NCBI GenBank assembly: GCA_030657355.1
Contig: CP131056.1
Location: forward strand, 2,562,501-2,626,500
Direction of reading: 5' to 3'
Length of the DNA stretch: 64,000 bases
Source of the DNA: Radicibacter daui
GTDB taxonomy: Bacteria > Pseudomonadota > Alphaproteobacteria > Radicibacterales > Radicibacteraceae
Shown here one piece after another: positions 55,423 to 64,000 of the stretch. The notes under the pieces are model-generated. The model was not told the origin of the DNA and searched no databases. It saw nothing but the letters and a program-made list of their open reading frames with translations. The translations under genes were made by a program, and so were the position numbers. The number at the start of each line of letters is the position of its first letter. The stretch's first letter is position 1.

Positions 55423-56190
55423 ATGACTGAAACCAACCAGAACCGCATCGCCATTGTCACCGGCGGCAGCCGCGGTATCGGGCGCGATACCGTCCTGCGC
55501 CTCGCCGCCCGCGGCGTACAGGTGATCTTCACCTACAACAGCAACCGTGCTGAAGCAGACAAGGTGGTTGACCTTGCCGCCAAAGCCGGAGGCCGGACGC
55601 AGGCCCTGCAGCTTGATGCCGGCAAGATTGAGAGCTTCGGTGTCTTTGCCGATACCGTGCGCAACACCCTCGCGGCTTGGGGCGCCGGGCAGTTCGACTA
55701 TCTTGTCAACAATGCCGGCATTTCTTCAGCCGCCACGCTGGAGGCGATCACGGAAGCGGAGATGGATGCGCTCTATGCCGTCCACTTCAAGGCCCCGCTC
55801 TTCCTGACCCAGAAGCTGCTGCCGCTGATGAAGGATGGCGGGCGGATCGTGAACATCTCCTCCGGCCTTGCCCGCTTTGCCATGCCGGGCCGTATCGGGT
55901 ACGGACCGATCAAGGCGGCCGTCGAGGGGCTGACGCGCAACATGGCGGTGGAGCTCGCCCCGCGCCGCATCGCCGTCAATGTCGTCGCCCCCGGCGCCAT
56001 CGCCACGGATTTCAGCGGCGGCATCGTGCGCGACAATCCGGAGGTCAACAAACTCGTCGCCTCCCACACCGCCCTCGGCCGCGTTGGCGGCCCGGAAGAT
56101 GTCGGCCCGGTCATCGCCGGCCTGCTCTCCGACGATTTCGGCTGGGTGAATGCGCAGCGTATCGAAGTGGCGGGCGGGGTGCATATCTGA
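55423..56190 (+). CDS. Short-chain dehydrogenase/reductase
   Basis: A 255-residue classical SDR. Cofactor motif TGGSRGIGRD (about 13-22), NNAG at about 91, catalytic Ser in VNISSGLA, Tyr-x3-Lys in YGPIK. The second-strand region TYNSNRAEAD points to NADP. ATG 55423 follows AGGAG. Product unknown; probably regulated by the divergent LysR protein. Confidence 0.85.
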   Translation: MTETNQNRIAIVTGGSRGIGRDTVLRLAARGVQVIFTYNSNRAEADKVVDLAAKAGGRTQALQLDAGKIESFGVFADTVRNTLAAWGAGQFDYLVNNAGISSAATLEAITEAEMDALYAVHFKAPLFLTQKLLPLMKDGGRIVNISSGLARFAMPGRIGYGPIKAAVEGLTRNMAVELAPRRIAVNVVAPGAIATDFSGGIVRDNPEVNKLVASHTALGRVGGPEDVGPVIAGLLSDDFGWVNAQRIEVAGGVHI

Positions 56191-56387
56191 AGCCCGCGGA
56201 CGGCGTTTACGGCGATCTCGAGAGCCCTGGGGTGGGAGAGCATCTCTTCGCGCCCCGGGGTTAGCGCTTAGGGCGTTTTCCAGCCACGCAGCAACAGCAA
56301 TCAGGAGAAAAATGTATAGCTTCCACACGGAAAAATAGTGAGTATTATCTTGCTAATTGTTTTTCTTTGCAGAGGCAAGTCATTAAA

Positions 56388-56966
56388 ATGTTTTGGAAAA
56401 AAATCGGACTGCAAGCCACAACCGCAAAGCGGGCCGGTAGCCTCTCGGCATTTTTGCTGCTCACAGCCTGCGCAACCAATATCCAGCCAATGGATGCTAC
56501 CCAAACGCCGCCCTCAGCCGCCTTCGGGCAGTTCACACCGGTCCTGCTCAAACCTCTGACGAACCAAACACCGCAGGATTTCCCTCCGGAGGCTGCGGCT
56601 CAAGTGCAGCGTGGTCTGGAAAAATGCCTTTCAGAAACGCTCGGCGCGGTCGGTGCCTATAGCGAAGAGGCCGCAAAGTCCAACCCAACGGCGCTGGTGC
56701 TGGAACCGACGATCCTCAATGGAAAGAAAGTGTCGGTGGGAGCCAGAATTTGGCTCGGTGCGCTGGCTGGTAGCTCGGCCGTTCAGATGCAGGTTACTTA
56801 CAAGAGCGCAAAAGACGACACTGTACTGGCTCAACCCGTCTTTTACGCCAAGGCCGCAGCAATGAGCGGCGCCTGGACCTTTGGTGCTCAGGACAATGCC
56901 ATGCTGGATCGCCTTTCCGAAAATGCCTGCCAGTACACAGCTACCTACAAGACAGCCGCGAACTGA
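56388..56966 (+). CDS. Outer-membrane-type lipoprotein, unknown family
   Basis: A 192-residue lipoprotein: basic N-terminus MFWKKIG, hydrophobic stretch and lipobox LLTAC with Cys28. The mature part has PPEAAAQVQRGLEKCLSETL and a beta-rich end (VSVGARIWLGALAGSSAVQM), which reminds me of DUF4410-type lipoproteins without certainty. Base composition of the upstream 100 bases is AT-rich and codon use is less GC-biased than neighbours, possibly a more recent acquisition. A hairpin lies about 50 bases after the stop. Confidence 0.7.
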   Translation: MFWKKIGLQATTAKRAGSLSAFLLLTACATNIQPMDATQTPPSAAFGQFTPVLLKPLTNQTPQDFPPEAAAQVQRGLEKCLSETLGAVGAYSEEAAKSNPTALVLEPTILNGKKVSVGARIWLGALAGSSAVQMQVTYKSAKDDTVLAQPVFYAKAAAMSGAWTFGAQDNAMLDRLSENACQYTATYKTAAN

Positions 56967-57018
56967 AGAGACTCGTTAAAAATCATAAAACCTCGTGCAC
57001 CGCACGTTAGAGACCAGT

Positions 57019-57057
57019 GCCTTGGGGAGCGTTTGTGCTCACACAGCTTCCCAAGGC
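57019..57057 (+). terminator. Hairpin after the lipoprotein gene
   Basis: GCCTTGGGGAGC and GCTTCCCAAGGC pair over 12 bases with one G-U, around a 15-base loop, 53 bases after the lipoprotein stop. The tail is GGAACTTTG, with few Ts. Weak terminator candidate. Confidence 0.4.
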
Positions 57058-57195
57058 GGAACTTTGCCCTTCTACCTATGCACTCGGGCGGCCTCGATTG
57101 TATTCGGCACGACTACCCTCGTCCGAAGACGATTGAACTAGGCCAGTCCCCCGGCTAGACCGCTGGGGAGATTGATTGAAAACAGGGTAAGCCCC

Positions 57196-57777
57196 ATGAG
57201 CTCCCCGATCCGCCCGGTTCCGCTGGAAAAGGCCTATCGCCTTATCAATCACGGGCCGACGGCGCTCATTTCGGCACGCTACGGCGGCGAAACCGATGTG
57301 ATGGCCGCCGCTTGGGTCTGTGCGCTCGATTTTGATCCGCCCAAGCTGATGGTGGTGCTCGACAAGAGCGTCTACACGCGGGCGCTGGTGGAAGACGCCG
57401 GCACTTTTGTGGTTCAGGTGCCGGTCGCCAGCCAGGCAGAACTCGTTCATGCCGTCGGCTCGATCAGCCTGGGGGACGACCCGCAAAAGCTGGCGAGGAC
57501 CGGTGTCGAACTGGTGGCGCTCGACGGCGACCTGCCGTTCGTGGCCGGCTGCTCGGCATGGCTTGCCTGCCGCCTGGTCCCGGAACCTCACAACCAGAGC
57601 CGCTACGATCTGTTCATCGCGGAAGTGACCGGTGCCTGGGCGGATGAGCGGGTATTCCGTGACGGCCACTGGCAGTTTGAAACCGCCGACCCGGCCCTGC
57701 GCAGCCTGCATTATGTGGCCGGCGGGCATTTTTATGCGATTGGCGAGGCGATAGAGGTGCCCGAAATTCCGGGCTGA
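57196..57777 (+). CDS. Flavin reductase-like domain protein
   Basis: A 193-residue FMN-binding split-barrel protein of the flavin-reductase-like (DIM6/NTAB) family: VMAAAWVCALDFDPPKLMVV and VEDAGTFVVQVPV form the flavin pocket; LPFVAGCSAWLACRLVPEPH and GHFYAIGEA close the barrel. These reduce or bind flavin, sometimes partnering a monooxygenase, none of which is adjacent here. ATG 57196 chosen over 57172; ribosome-binding site weak (AGGGTAAG). Confidence 0.75.
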   Translation: MSSPIRPVPLEKAYRLINHGPTALISARYGGETDVMAAAWVCALDFDPPKLMVVLDKSVYTRALVEDAGTFVVQVPVASQAELVHAVGSISLGDDPQKLARTGVELVALDGDLPFVAGCSAWLACRLVPEPHNQSRYDLFIAEVTGAWADERVFRDGHWQFETADPALRSLHYVAGGHFYAIGEAIEVPEIPG

Positions 57778-57816
57778 TCCCTTCTGCCAGAAACACCTTG
57801 ATCAGCCATCCGGGGA

Positions 57817-59445
57817 TCACCCACCCGGATGCAGCCCCGGGGCTTCCTGGCCGGTGCTGGCCACATACTCGCTATAACCGCCGTCGTACTTGTGAATGCC
57901 CTCGGGCGTCAGTTCCAGCACGCGGTTGGAGAGGGCGCCAAGGAAATGGCGGTCATGCGAGACGAAGAGCATGGTGCCTTCAAAATCCGCCAGTGCCGCC
58001 ACCAGCATTTCCTTGGTCGCCATGTCGAGATGGTTGGTCGGTTCGTCCAGCACCAAGAGGTTGGGCGGATCGAACAGCATGATCGCCATGACGAGGCGCG
58101 CCTTTTCGCCGCCCGAAAGCACGCGGCAGGGTTTTTCCACATCATCGCCGGAAAAACCGAAGCAGCCCGCCAGCGTGCGCAGCGCGCCCTGCCCGGCCTG
58201 CGGAAAAGCATTCATCAGGGTTTCGAAAATCGTCTCGTCGCCCTCCAGCAAATCCATGGAATGCTGGGCGAAATAACCCATCTTCACGCTGGCGCCGATG
58301 GTGACGGTGCCCTCGTCGGGCTCCACCGCGCCCGCCACAAGCTTCAGCAGCGTTGATTTACCGGCGCCGTTGGCACCCAGAACGCACCAGCGCTCCTTGC
58401 GGCGCACGAGGAAATCCAGATCGGCATAGATCGGCTGGGCGCCATAACCCTTGTGCACGCCCTTGAGCGTCAGCACATCATCGCCCGAGCGCGGCGGGCT
58501 GCGGAACTCGAACTGCACCGTCTGGCGTTGGCGCGGCGGCTCGATACGCTCGATCTTGTCGAGTTTCTTCACCCGGCTCTGCACCTGCGCGGCGTGCGAG
58601 GCACGCGCCTTGAAGCGCTCGATGAACTTGATTTCCTTGGCGAGCATGGCCTGCTGGCGCTCGAACTGCGCCTGGCGCTGCTTTTCGCCGAGCGCGCGCT
58701 GCTGCTCGTAAAAATCAAGATCGCCGGAATAGGTGGTGAGCGTGCCTCCGTCGATCTCCACCACCTTGCCGATGATGCGGTTCATGAAGGCACGGTCATG
58801 CGAGGTCATCAGCAGCGCGCCGTCATAGGCCTTGAGGAAGGCCTCCAGCCAGATCAGGCTTTCAAGATCAAGGTGGTTGCTGGGCTCGTCAAGCAGCATG
58901 GCGTCGGGGCGCATCAGCAGGATGCGGGCAAGCGCAACACGCATCTTCCATCCGCCCGAGAGCAGGCCGACATCGCCGTCCATGCGTTCCTGGCTGAAAC
59001 TCAGGCCGGCCAGCACCTCGCGCGCCCTTGCTTCCAGCGCATACCCGTCCAGCTCCTCAAAACGCTCCTGTGCCTCGCCGTAGCGGGTAATGAGCGCGTC
59101 CATATCGTCCGCCTGATCCGGATCGACCATGGCGGCCTCAAGCGCCGCCATCTCGGCCATCAACGCACTGACGGGACCAACGCCATCCATCACCGCGGAA
59201 ACCGCGCTCTGGCCCGACATCTCGCCGACATCCTGGCTGAAATAGCCGATGGTCCGCCCCGGCTCGATCACCACGATGCCGTCATCCGGCGGTTCCTGGC
59301 CGGTGATCATGCGAAAGAGCGTGGTCTTGCCCGCCCCGTTCGGCCCGACTAGCCCGACCTTCTCCCCCTTCTGCACGCCCATGGAGGCGTCAATGAACAG
59401 GAGCTGGTGGCCGTTCTGCTTGCTGATGTTGTCGAGACGAAACAT
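57817..59445 (-). CDS. ABC-F family ATPase
   Basis: A 542-residue soluble protein with two ABC domains and no membrane span: first Walker A GPNGAGKT (34-41), signature LLSGGWKMRVALARIL, linker of about 60 charged residues (KQRQAQFERQQAML), second Walker A GANGAGKS (about 357), signature LSGGEKARLVMAIML. Belongs to the ribosome-associated ABC-F proteins, YbiT/YheS-like. Probably a translation factor, and not a transporter. ATG 59445 is preceded by AGGA; the longer frame to 59514 has no support. Confidence 0.9.
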   Translation of the reverse strand: MFRLDNISKQNGHQLLFIDASMGVQKGEKVGLVGPNGAGKTTLFRMITGQEPPDDGIVVIEPGRTIGYFSQDVGEMSGQSAVSAVMDGVGPVSALMAEMAALEAAMVDPDQADDMDALITRYGEAQERFEELDGYALEARAREVLAGLSFSQERMDGDVGLLSGGWKMRVALARILLMRPDAMLLDEPSNHLDLESLIWLEAFLKAYDGALLMTSHDRAFMNRIIGKVVEIDGGTLTTYSGDLDFYEQQRALGEKQRQAQFERQQAMLAKEIKFIERFKARASHAAQVQSRVKKLDKIERIEPPRQRQTVQFEFRSPPRSGDDVLTLKGVHKGYGAQPIYADLDFLVRRKERWCVLGANGAGKSTLLKLVAGAVEPDEGTVTIGASVKMGYFAQHSMDLLEGDETIFETLMNAFPQAGQGALRTLAGCFGFSGDDVEKPCRVLSGGEKARLVMAIMLFDPPNLLVLDEPTNHLDMATKEMLVAALADFEGTMLFVSHDRHFLGALSNRVLELTPEGIHKYDGGYSEYVASTGQEAPGLHPGG

Positions 59446-59592
59446 GGGGTCCTGGCGGATGATAAATGCAGGTGCTTGCACCGGGGCCGGGCAAGCGAGG
59501 TCTATCTGCGGCATCGGGCCGGAAACTGCAACATGGGAAAGCCCGGGACTGCCCGCTCACTGCCGGCGAATAGTGCAACAGGCGCGGGGGCG

Positions 59593-60489
59593 TCACTCTT
59601 GCGGCGAAGAAAGCCCCGAGACAAGCGGGGCGTGAACAGCCAGCCTGCCGGACAGGAACTCTGTAAAAAGCCGTACGCGCTTTGTCTTGCGGGTTTCCCC
59701 TTGCGTCAACATCCAGAGCGTTCCGTACAGATGCAGGCTACTGCCCGGCACCCGCACCAGCAAAGGATCGGCATCGCCGACAAAACAGGGCAGTGTCGTT
59801 ATCCCGATCCCCTGCCGAACCGCAGCGATTTGCGAGCCCGCATCCGTAACCCTGAACGGCACCCCCGGCGCACCAACCTCGCCCGCATCGGCCCACTCCG
59901 GGATTCCGTGAATGCTGATGACGATCCAGCGAAGGGGCTCCGTAGCATTGGCTCGCCACGCGGCCAGAAGATCACGGGATATATAGACCCCGCCAAAAAC
60001 ATCCGGCCCCTTCAGTCCATGAAGATTGAGCGGCAGTGACTTGCGGTCATAAACGACACGAACCGCAATATCGGCCTCCCGGTTGGTGAGGTTCGCCAGA
60101 TCGCCTGACGACTGGATCTCCATCTCGATATCCGGGTGCCGGCGCGCAAAATCGGCAAAGTCCGGCATCAGCAGGTGCGTTACCAGCGGCGGCGCCAGTG
60201 TCACCCTGAGAAGGCCCCCGACACTCTGGTCGCGCCCGAAAACCCGCGTCTCCAGCTGGTGAGAAGATGCCTCCATCTGGATGGCAAGGTCGAGCACCTC
60301 TTCCCCCGCAACAGTCAGGCGGTAGCCCGATGGCAACTTCTCGAACATCTGCGCACCGAGATGTTCTTCCAGCTGGGCAATACGCCGCAGCACGGTCGAG
60401 TGGTTTACTCCCAGGCGCCCGGCAGCCGCACGGACGGAATGCCCGCGGGCAACGGCCAGAAAATAGCGGACATCATCCCAGTCAATCAT
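59593..60489 (-). CDS. LysR-family regulator
   Basis: A 298-residue LysR protein. HTH at about 2-60 (DWDDVRYFLAVARGHSVRAA, VNHSTVLRRIAQLEEHLGA). ATG 60489 matches the usual LysR opening WDDVRYF. Divergent from the SDR at 60782 and the reductase-like gene at 61605, and therefore their likely regulator. A short inverted repeat TGAAGC...GCTTCA lies in the gap. Confidence 0.85.
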   Translation of the reverse strand: MIDWDDVRYFLAVARGHSVRAAAGRLGVNHSTVLRRIAQLEEHLGAQMFEKLPSGYRLTVAGEEVLDLAIQMEASSHQLETRVFGRDQSVGGLLRVTLAPPLVTHLLMPDFADFARRHPDIEMEIQSSGDLANLTNREADIAVRVVYDRKSLPLNLHGLKGPDVFGGVYISRDLLAAWRANATEPLRWIVISIHGIPEWADAGEVGAPGVPFRVTDAGSQIAAVRQGIGITTLPCFVGDADPLLVRVPGSSLHLYGTLWMLTQGETRKTKRVRLFTEFLSGRLAVHAPLVSGLSSPQE

Positions 60490-60781
60490 GGTGCAATTCG
60501 GCACCGCAAAGGTGCCCTTTCAAAAGCTGTTTCCTGACGCAGCACATCAGGTTTTCTGAACATATTATGAAGCTTTACCATCATGGCTTCAGATCAATAC
60601 CGCCGTCCAGTGTCGAAAACTATAGGCTGCCCCTCACGGTTCTCGCGCTCCCGAATGGATGACTTCTGCACCACCGATATGCGTCCTTCCGTACTCAATC
60701 CCCCGATCCGGCAGCCCCATCTTGAGCTTCTCGGGGAAACAATCCCCGCGTGGTCAGAGACTAAATCTGAAAGGAAAAGCC

Positions 60782-61519
60782 ATGGGAAAGCTTGATGGCA
60801 AGGTTGCCGTCATTACCGGCGGATCGAGCGGCATGGCCCTTGAGACGGCAAAACTTTTTGTCGAAGAAGGAGCCCATGTGTTCATCACCGGCCGCCGGCA
60901 GGAGGCCCTCGACGCGGCGGTAAAGACCATTGGCCGCAACGTAACGGGCGTTCGTGCGGATTCCGCCAATCTCGCCGATCTCGACCGGCTCTACGAAACG
61001 GTCAAATCCGAAAAGGGCCAGATCGACATCCTCTTTGCGAGCGCAGGCGGCGGCGAAGTCGACAAACCGATCGGAATGATCTCGGAGCAACTGGTCGACG
61101 ACACGCTTGGCCTCAATGTTCGCGGCACGCTCTTTACCGTACAAAAGGCGCTGCCCCTGCTGCGGGATGGCGGATCGATCATCCTCAATGCCTCCAACGC
61201 GCACCTCAAAGGCTATGGCGGTGCCAGCCTCTACGCGGCCGCCAAGGCGGCAGTCAGGTCATTCGCGAGAAGCTGGGCGAACGACCTGAAGGAACGGAAA
61301 ATCCGGGTCAACAGCATCAGCCCGGGCGCTATCGGCGACACGGCTGCCTTTGCCGGAATTGCAAAGGAACTGACGGATTTTTTTGTCTCGCTGGTTCCGC
61401 TGGGCCGTTTCGGCATTTCACGGGAGATCGCCGCAGCGGTGCTCTACCTCGCCTCGGATGACAGCCGTTTCACCACAGGGATCGACCTCGTCGTCGATGG
61501 CGGCATGTCGCAGGTCTGA
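60782..61519 (+). CDS. Short-chain dehydrogenase/reductase
   Basis: A 245-residue SDR. Cofactor motif TGGSSGMALE (about 11-20) with FITGRR after the second strand (NADP type), ASAGG replacing NNAG, catalytic Ser/Asn in NASNAHLKGYGG, and Tyr-x3-Lys as YAAAK. AGGAAAAGCC precedes the ATG. Probably in an operon with the NADPH-reductase-like gene at 61605. Confidence 0.85.
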   Translation: MGKLDGKVAVITGGSSGMALETAKLFVEEGAHVFITGRRQEALDAAVKTIGRNVTGVRADSANLADLDRLYETVKSEKGQIDILFASAGGGEVDKPIGMISEQLVDDTLGLNVRGTLFTVQKALPLLRDGGSIILNASNAHLKGYGGASLYAAAKAAVRSFARSWANDLKERKIRVNSISPGAIGDTAAFAGIAKELTDFFVSLVPLGRFGISREIAAAVLYLASDDSRFTTGIDLVVDGGMSQV

Positions 61520-61604
61520 GCGTCGCCGGGCCTCCTCCGGGCTCCGGTCGGCTCATCGTCCCCGCACCCCGATTTCAATCCCAATACAACATCGGAAAAA
61601 CCTC

Positions 61605-62204
61605 ATGAGCTACGCAATCATTGGCTTCGGCAAGATCGGCCAGGCCATCGCCCACGCTTTTGCCCGCAAGAATATCGAAGTGACTGTTGCCAGCCGCCGG
61701 CCTCCCGAAGCGTTGGCGCCGCAGGCCCGGGCCATCGGCCCTAAAGTCATCGCCAGATCGCTGGCGGAGGCACTCACCGCCCACACGATCATCCTCGCGG
61801 TGCCCTTCGGGGAACATCAGGAGGTTGCGAAGGCCTTGCCGGACTGGCAGGGCAAGACGGTCATCGACGCGATGAACGCGCTGCTTCCGGCAGAAGAGCT
61901 GGAAAACCTGCCTTCCTCCGCGTTCGCCGCAAGATCATTCCCCGGCGCAAAGTTCGTGAAAGGCTTCAACCATCTGGCTGCGGCCAGGCTGGCAAGCGAC
62001 CCGGCCGTTGAAGGCGGTTATCGCGTCGTCTTTCTGGCGAGCGATCAGGAAGAGGCGATTGCGCCCGTAGCCGATCTCGCCAGACAGCTCGGTTTCGCAC
62101 CGGTCAATCTCGGCAGGCTCGGCGAAGGCGGCTGGCTGGTCCATGCACGGGACCGCGTCTGGGGGCCGCTGATCTTCCAGGACCTGTTCAGGAAGGACCA
62201 GTAA
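61605..62204 (+). CDS. NADPH-dependent F420 reductase-like protein
   Basis: A 199-residue NAD(P)-binding protein of the F420H2:NADP oxidoreductase-like family: the glycine motif GFGKIGQAIAHAF at the N-terminus (about 7-19), TVASRRPPE after the second strand (NADP), and VKGFNHLAAARLASDP typical of the family. Without F420 in most proteobacteria, such proteins are often reductases of unknown substrate. Follows the SDR by 85 bases. Confidence 0.8.
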   Translation: MSYAIIGFGKIGQAIAHAFARKNIEVTVASRRPPEALAPQARAIGPKVIARSLAEALTAHTIILAVPFGEHQEVAKALPDWQGKTVIDAMNALLPAEELENLPSSAFAARSFPGAKFVKGFNHLAAARLASDPAVEGGYRVVFLASDQEEAIAPVADLARQLGFAPVNLGRLGEGGWLVHARDRVWGPLIFQDLFRKDQ

Positions 62205-62353
62205 GCAGCCCCCGGTTTCTGGCGGCGGCCGCGGTTAACCCGGACCTCCGCCCGAACGCCCTCGTCGCCCACGGCAACGGTCAGAACCAGTCCCGGATTA
62301 TACGATGGAGGCCCCGCGCCGTGCTGACGATGCGGGGTCTGCCACTTCCGTCC

Positions 62354-64000
62354 TCAGCCCTCGTGGATGATCCGCCCGCCGCAGATCGTCAGGGCCACGC
62401 CCAGAGCGGGAATTTCGCCCGGCTCCGTGGCCTCGATATCCCCGCCCAGCATCACGAGGTCAGCGGCAAGGCCGGGGCGCAGGGTGCCTGTCACATGGTC
62501 CCGGTGCGCCGCCCAGGCGCCGCCTGCGGTGTAGGCGCGCAGCACCTCCATCAGCGCCAGGCGCTCGTCGCTGGCCCCCTCATAGGGTGTGCGCGTTAGC
62601 GCCGCCGATATGCCGCGCAGCACCGAGACATCCGCCACCGGCCAGTCGCTGGCAAAAGCAACCGGGGCGCCCGCCTCGGTCAGGCTGCGACAGCGATAGG
62701 CATCCGCCCACCGCGCCTTGCCGATGCGCGAGAGCGTCGGCTGCGGCGGGAAATCCATCGCCCCCGGCACATGGGGCGGCTGCAGGCTGGCGGTGATGCC
62801 GAGTGCGCCCAGCCGGGGCACATCGGCGGGGTCAATCAGCTCGATATGTTCGATACGGTGGCGGCTGTCGCGCCGGCCATTGGCGGTGCGGGCCGCCTCG
62901 TACCCGTCAATCACCGTGCGCACCGCACCGTCGCCGATGGCATGAACCGCGATCTGCAGGCCGCGCCGGTCAATCTCCGTGGCAATCTGGTTGAAGCGCT
63001 GCGGCGGGAACAGCGGCTCGGAGCGGTGGCCGGGCTGGTCGGCATAATCCCGCAGCATATAGGCCGTGCGGCTGTCGATCACCCCGTCCATGAACATCTT
63101 GACGAAGCCGGAGCTGATCCAGTCGCCGTCAAACTCCGCCGCCATGGCAGAAGCACGCTCCAGCGCCTCCATCCCCATATGCGGCTTGAAATGGAACGGC
63201 ACCTTTACCCGCAGCGGCAAGCTGCCCTCGGCCTGCATTTGTGCCAGCAGCACCAGCGTGTAGCGGTTGCCATCCATGTTGACGAGGCTGGTGACGCCGT
63301 GGGCGGCGCAATGCTGCATGCCCTTCAAAAGCAGCGCCTTGTCGGCGGCGCGCTCGGCGTCCGTCGGCCAGGGGTCAGGCTCCTCCCCCGTGGCGATGCC
63401 CAGATTGATGCGCCCTTCCCCGGCAAAAGCGATCAGCGGACCAAAGGCCTCGAACTCGCGCAGCTCGCCGGTGGCAAGCCCGTCCGCCCCCATCACCACC
63501 TCATGGCCGGGCGGCGTCTTCGCGCCCCGCAGCAACCCCGCTGCTTCCAGCGCGGCCGTGTTGGCCCAGACCGTGTGCAGATCGGGCGACATCATCGCGA
63601 TGGGGCGGTCCGCAATCATCGCATCAAGGTCATGGCGCGTGGCGGCTTTATCGAGGATGCCGTAATGCGCTTCCTGCGCCATCAACAGCTTCATATCAGG
63701 GTTGGCGGCGCCGAAGTCGCGGAAGGCTTTGGCAACAGCTTCGGCCCCATGCAGATGGCCGATATGCAGGTGGGTCAGGTCCGCCCCGCCCAGCCCCACA
63801 TGCACATGGCCTTCAAAAAAGCCGGGCAGCACCGTGCGCCCGGCCGCATCGATAATCCGGGTTTCCGACCCGGCCAGCGCCCCGATCTCGCCGGTGCTGC
63901 CCACCGCAAGGATGCACTCGCCGGCAAGGGCCACGGCCTCAGCGCGCGGGCTTTCCGGGTCCATGGTCAGGACACGGGCATTGATCACGATCAGGTCGGG
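62354..64000 (-). CDS. YtcJ-like amidohydrolase, 5' end cut by window edge
   Basis: At least 548 residues of the amidohydrolase family 3 (YtcJ-like). N-terminal metal motif GFFEGHVHVG, mid-region HAIGDGAVRTVIDGYE and RHRIEHIELI, and the conserved ASDWPVAD. C-terminal GTLRPGLAADLVMLGGDIE is the family end. The frame stays open to the right-hand edge (PDLIVINARVLTMD), where the true start lies just outside. Hydrolyses C-N or C-O bonds of an unknown small molecule, usually a formamide-like or N-acyl compound. Confidence 0.85.
   Translation of the reverse strand, partial: PDLIVINARVLTMDPESPRAEAVALAGECILAVGSTGEIGALAGSETRIIDAAGRTVLPGFFEGHVHVGLGGADLTHLHIGHLHGAEAVAKAFRDFGAANPDMKLLMAQEAHYGILDKAATRHDLDAMIADRPIAMMSPDLHTVWANTAALEAAGLLRGAKTPPGHEVVMGADGLATGELREFEAFGPLIAFAGEGRINLGIATGEEPDPWPTDAERAADKALLLKGMQHCAAHGVTSLVNMDGNRYTLVLLAQMQAEGSLPLRVKVPFHFKPHMGMEALERASAMAAEFDGDWISSGFVKMFMDGVIDSRTAYMLRDYADQPGHRSEPLFPPQRFNQIATEIDRRGLQIAVHAIGDGAVRTVIDGYEAARTANGRRDSRHRIEHIELIDPADVPRLGALGITASLQPPHVPGAMDFPPQPTLSRIGKARWADAYRCRSLTEAGAPVAFASDWPVADVSVLRGISAALTRTPYEGASDERLALMEVLRAYTAGGAWAAHRDHVTGTLRPGLAADLVMLGGDIEATEPGEIPALGVALTICGGRIIHEG

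Noticed and set aside
60567-60662. Short frame MKLYHHGFRSIPP... resembling a glutathione transferase start
   Set aside because: Only about 31 residues, no further domain, no clear ribosome-binding site; probably chance.

Overview
The window is GC-rich, densely packed DNA with strong GC-ending codon bias and short gene gaps. It looks like a metabolically versatile alphaproteobacterium, probably Hyphomicrobiales (rhizobia-like). This is inferred from gene content: a TAXI-type TRAP transporter, PhnZ/TmpA-like phosphonate oxygenases, a LigI-type lactonase, MocR, GntR and LysR regulators, and a candidate EcfG-type promoter. I see no rRNA, tRNA, insertion sequence, phage gene or CRISPR array. The first and last genes run off the window edges.

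Layout. 1-0.7 kb: end of an MhqD-like hydrolase. 0.7-5.5 kb: iron-type ABC transporter operon (binding protein, permease, ATPase) continuing into two orphan proteins, behind Fur-like palindromes. 5.6-10.2 kb: TetR regulator, TAXI receptor, fused TRAP permease and LigI lactonase, with a perfect palindromic operator. 10.4-13.1 kb: puuA/puuB-like putrescine catabolism. 13.1-14.4 kb: a 25-residue membrane peptide and a membrane protein. 14.4-19.2 kb: GFA-family protein, SLC12/APC-type transporter and DASS anion transporter. 19.3-21.9 kb: PhnZ-like HD oxygenase, TmpA-like Fe/2OG dioxygenase and aspartyl/asparaginyl hydroxylase-like protein, all reading toward the DASS gene. 22.3-25.3 kb: DUF899 protein with a small membrane partner, divergent from a TPR/HTH regulator and a beta-propeller protein. 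25.3-38.1 kb: uronic-acid polysaccharide utilisation locus (heparinase-type lyase, GH88 unsaturated glucuronyl hydrolase, complete sugar ABC importer, YesL protein, DUF2264 protein, GntR and LacI regulators). 38.3-40.4 kb: hybrid histidine kinase.

40.6-46.3 kb: a complete seven-gene Nit1C cluster (nitrilase, radical SAM, GNAT, AIR-synthase-like, flavoprotein and two small 'nitrogen starvation response' family proteins), divergent from a MocR regulator. The conserved cluster is known and has been linked to cyanide assimilation in Pseudomonas, but its chemistry is, to my knowledge, unresolved. It is the most interesting system here.

48.0-53.9 kb: polyamine-type ABC importer (PotA, PotD, PotB, PotC order) with an SDR, divergent from a LuxR-type regulator. 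53.9-64 kb: YCII protein, two LysR-SDR pairs, lipoprotein, flavin-reductase-like protein, ABC-F ATPase, NADPH-F420-reductase-like protein and a YtcJ-like amidohydrolase running off the end.

Taken together the window serves scavenging of nitrogen, carbon and phosphorus: polyamines, nitriles or cyanide, phosphonates, aromatic breakdown products and uronic-acid polymers, plus iron uptake. Most modules pair a transporter, its enzymes and a dedicated regulator with a recognisable palindrome or repeat in the promoter region.
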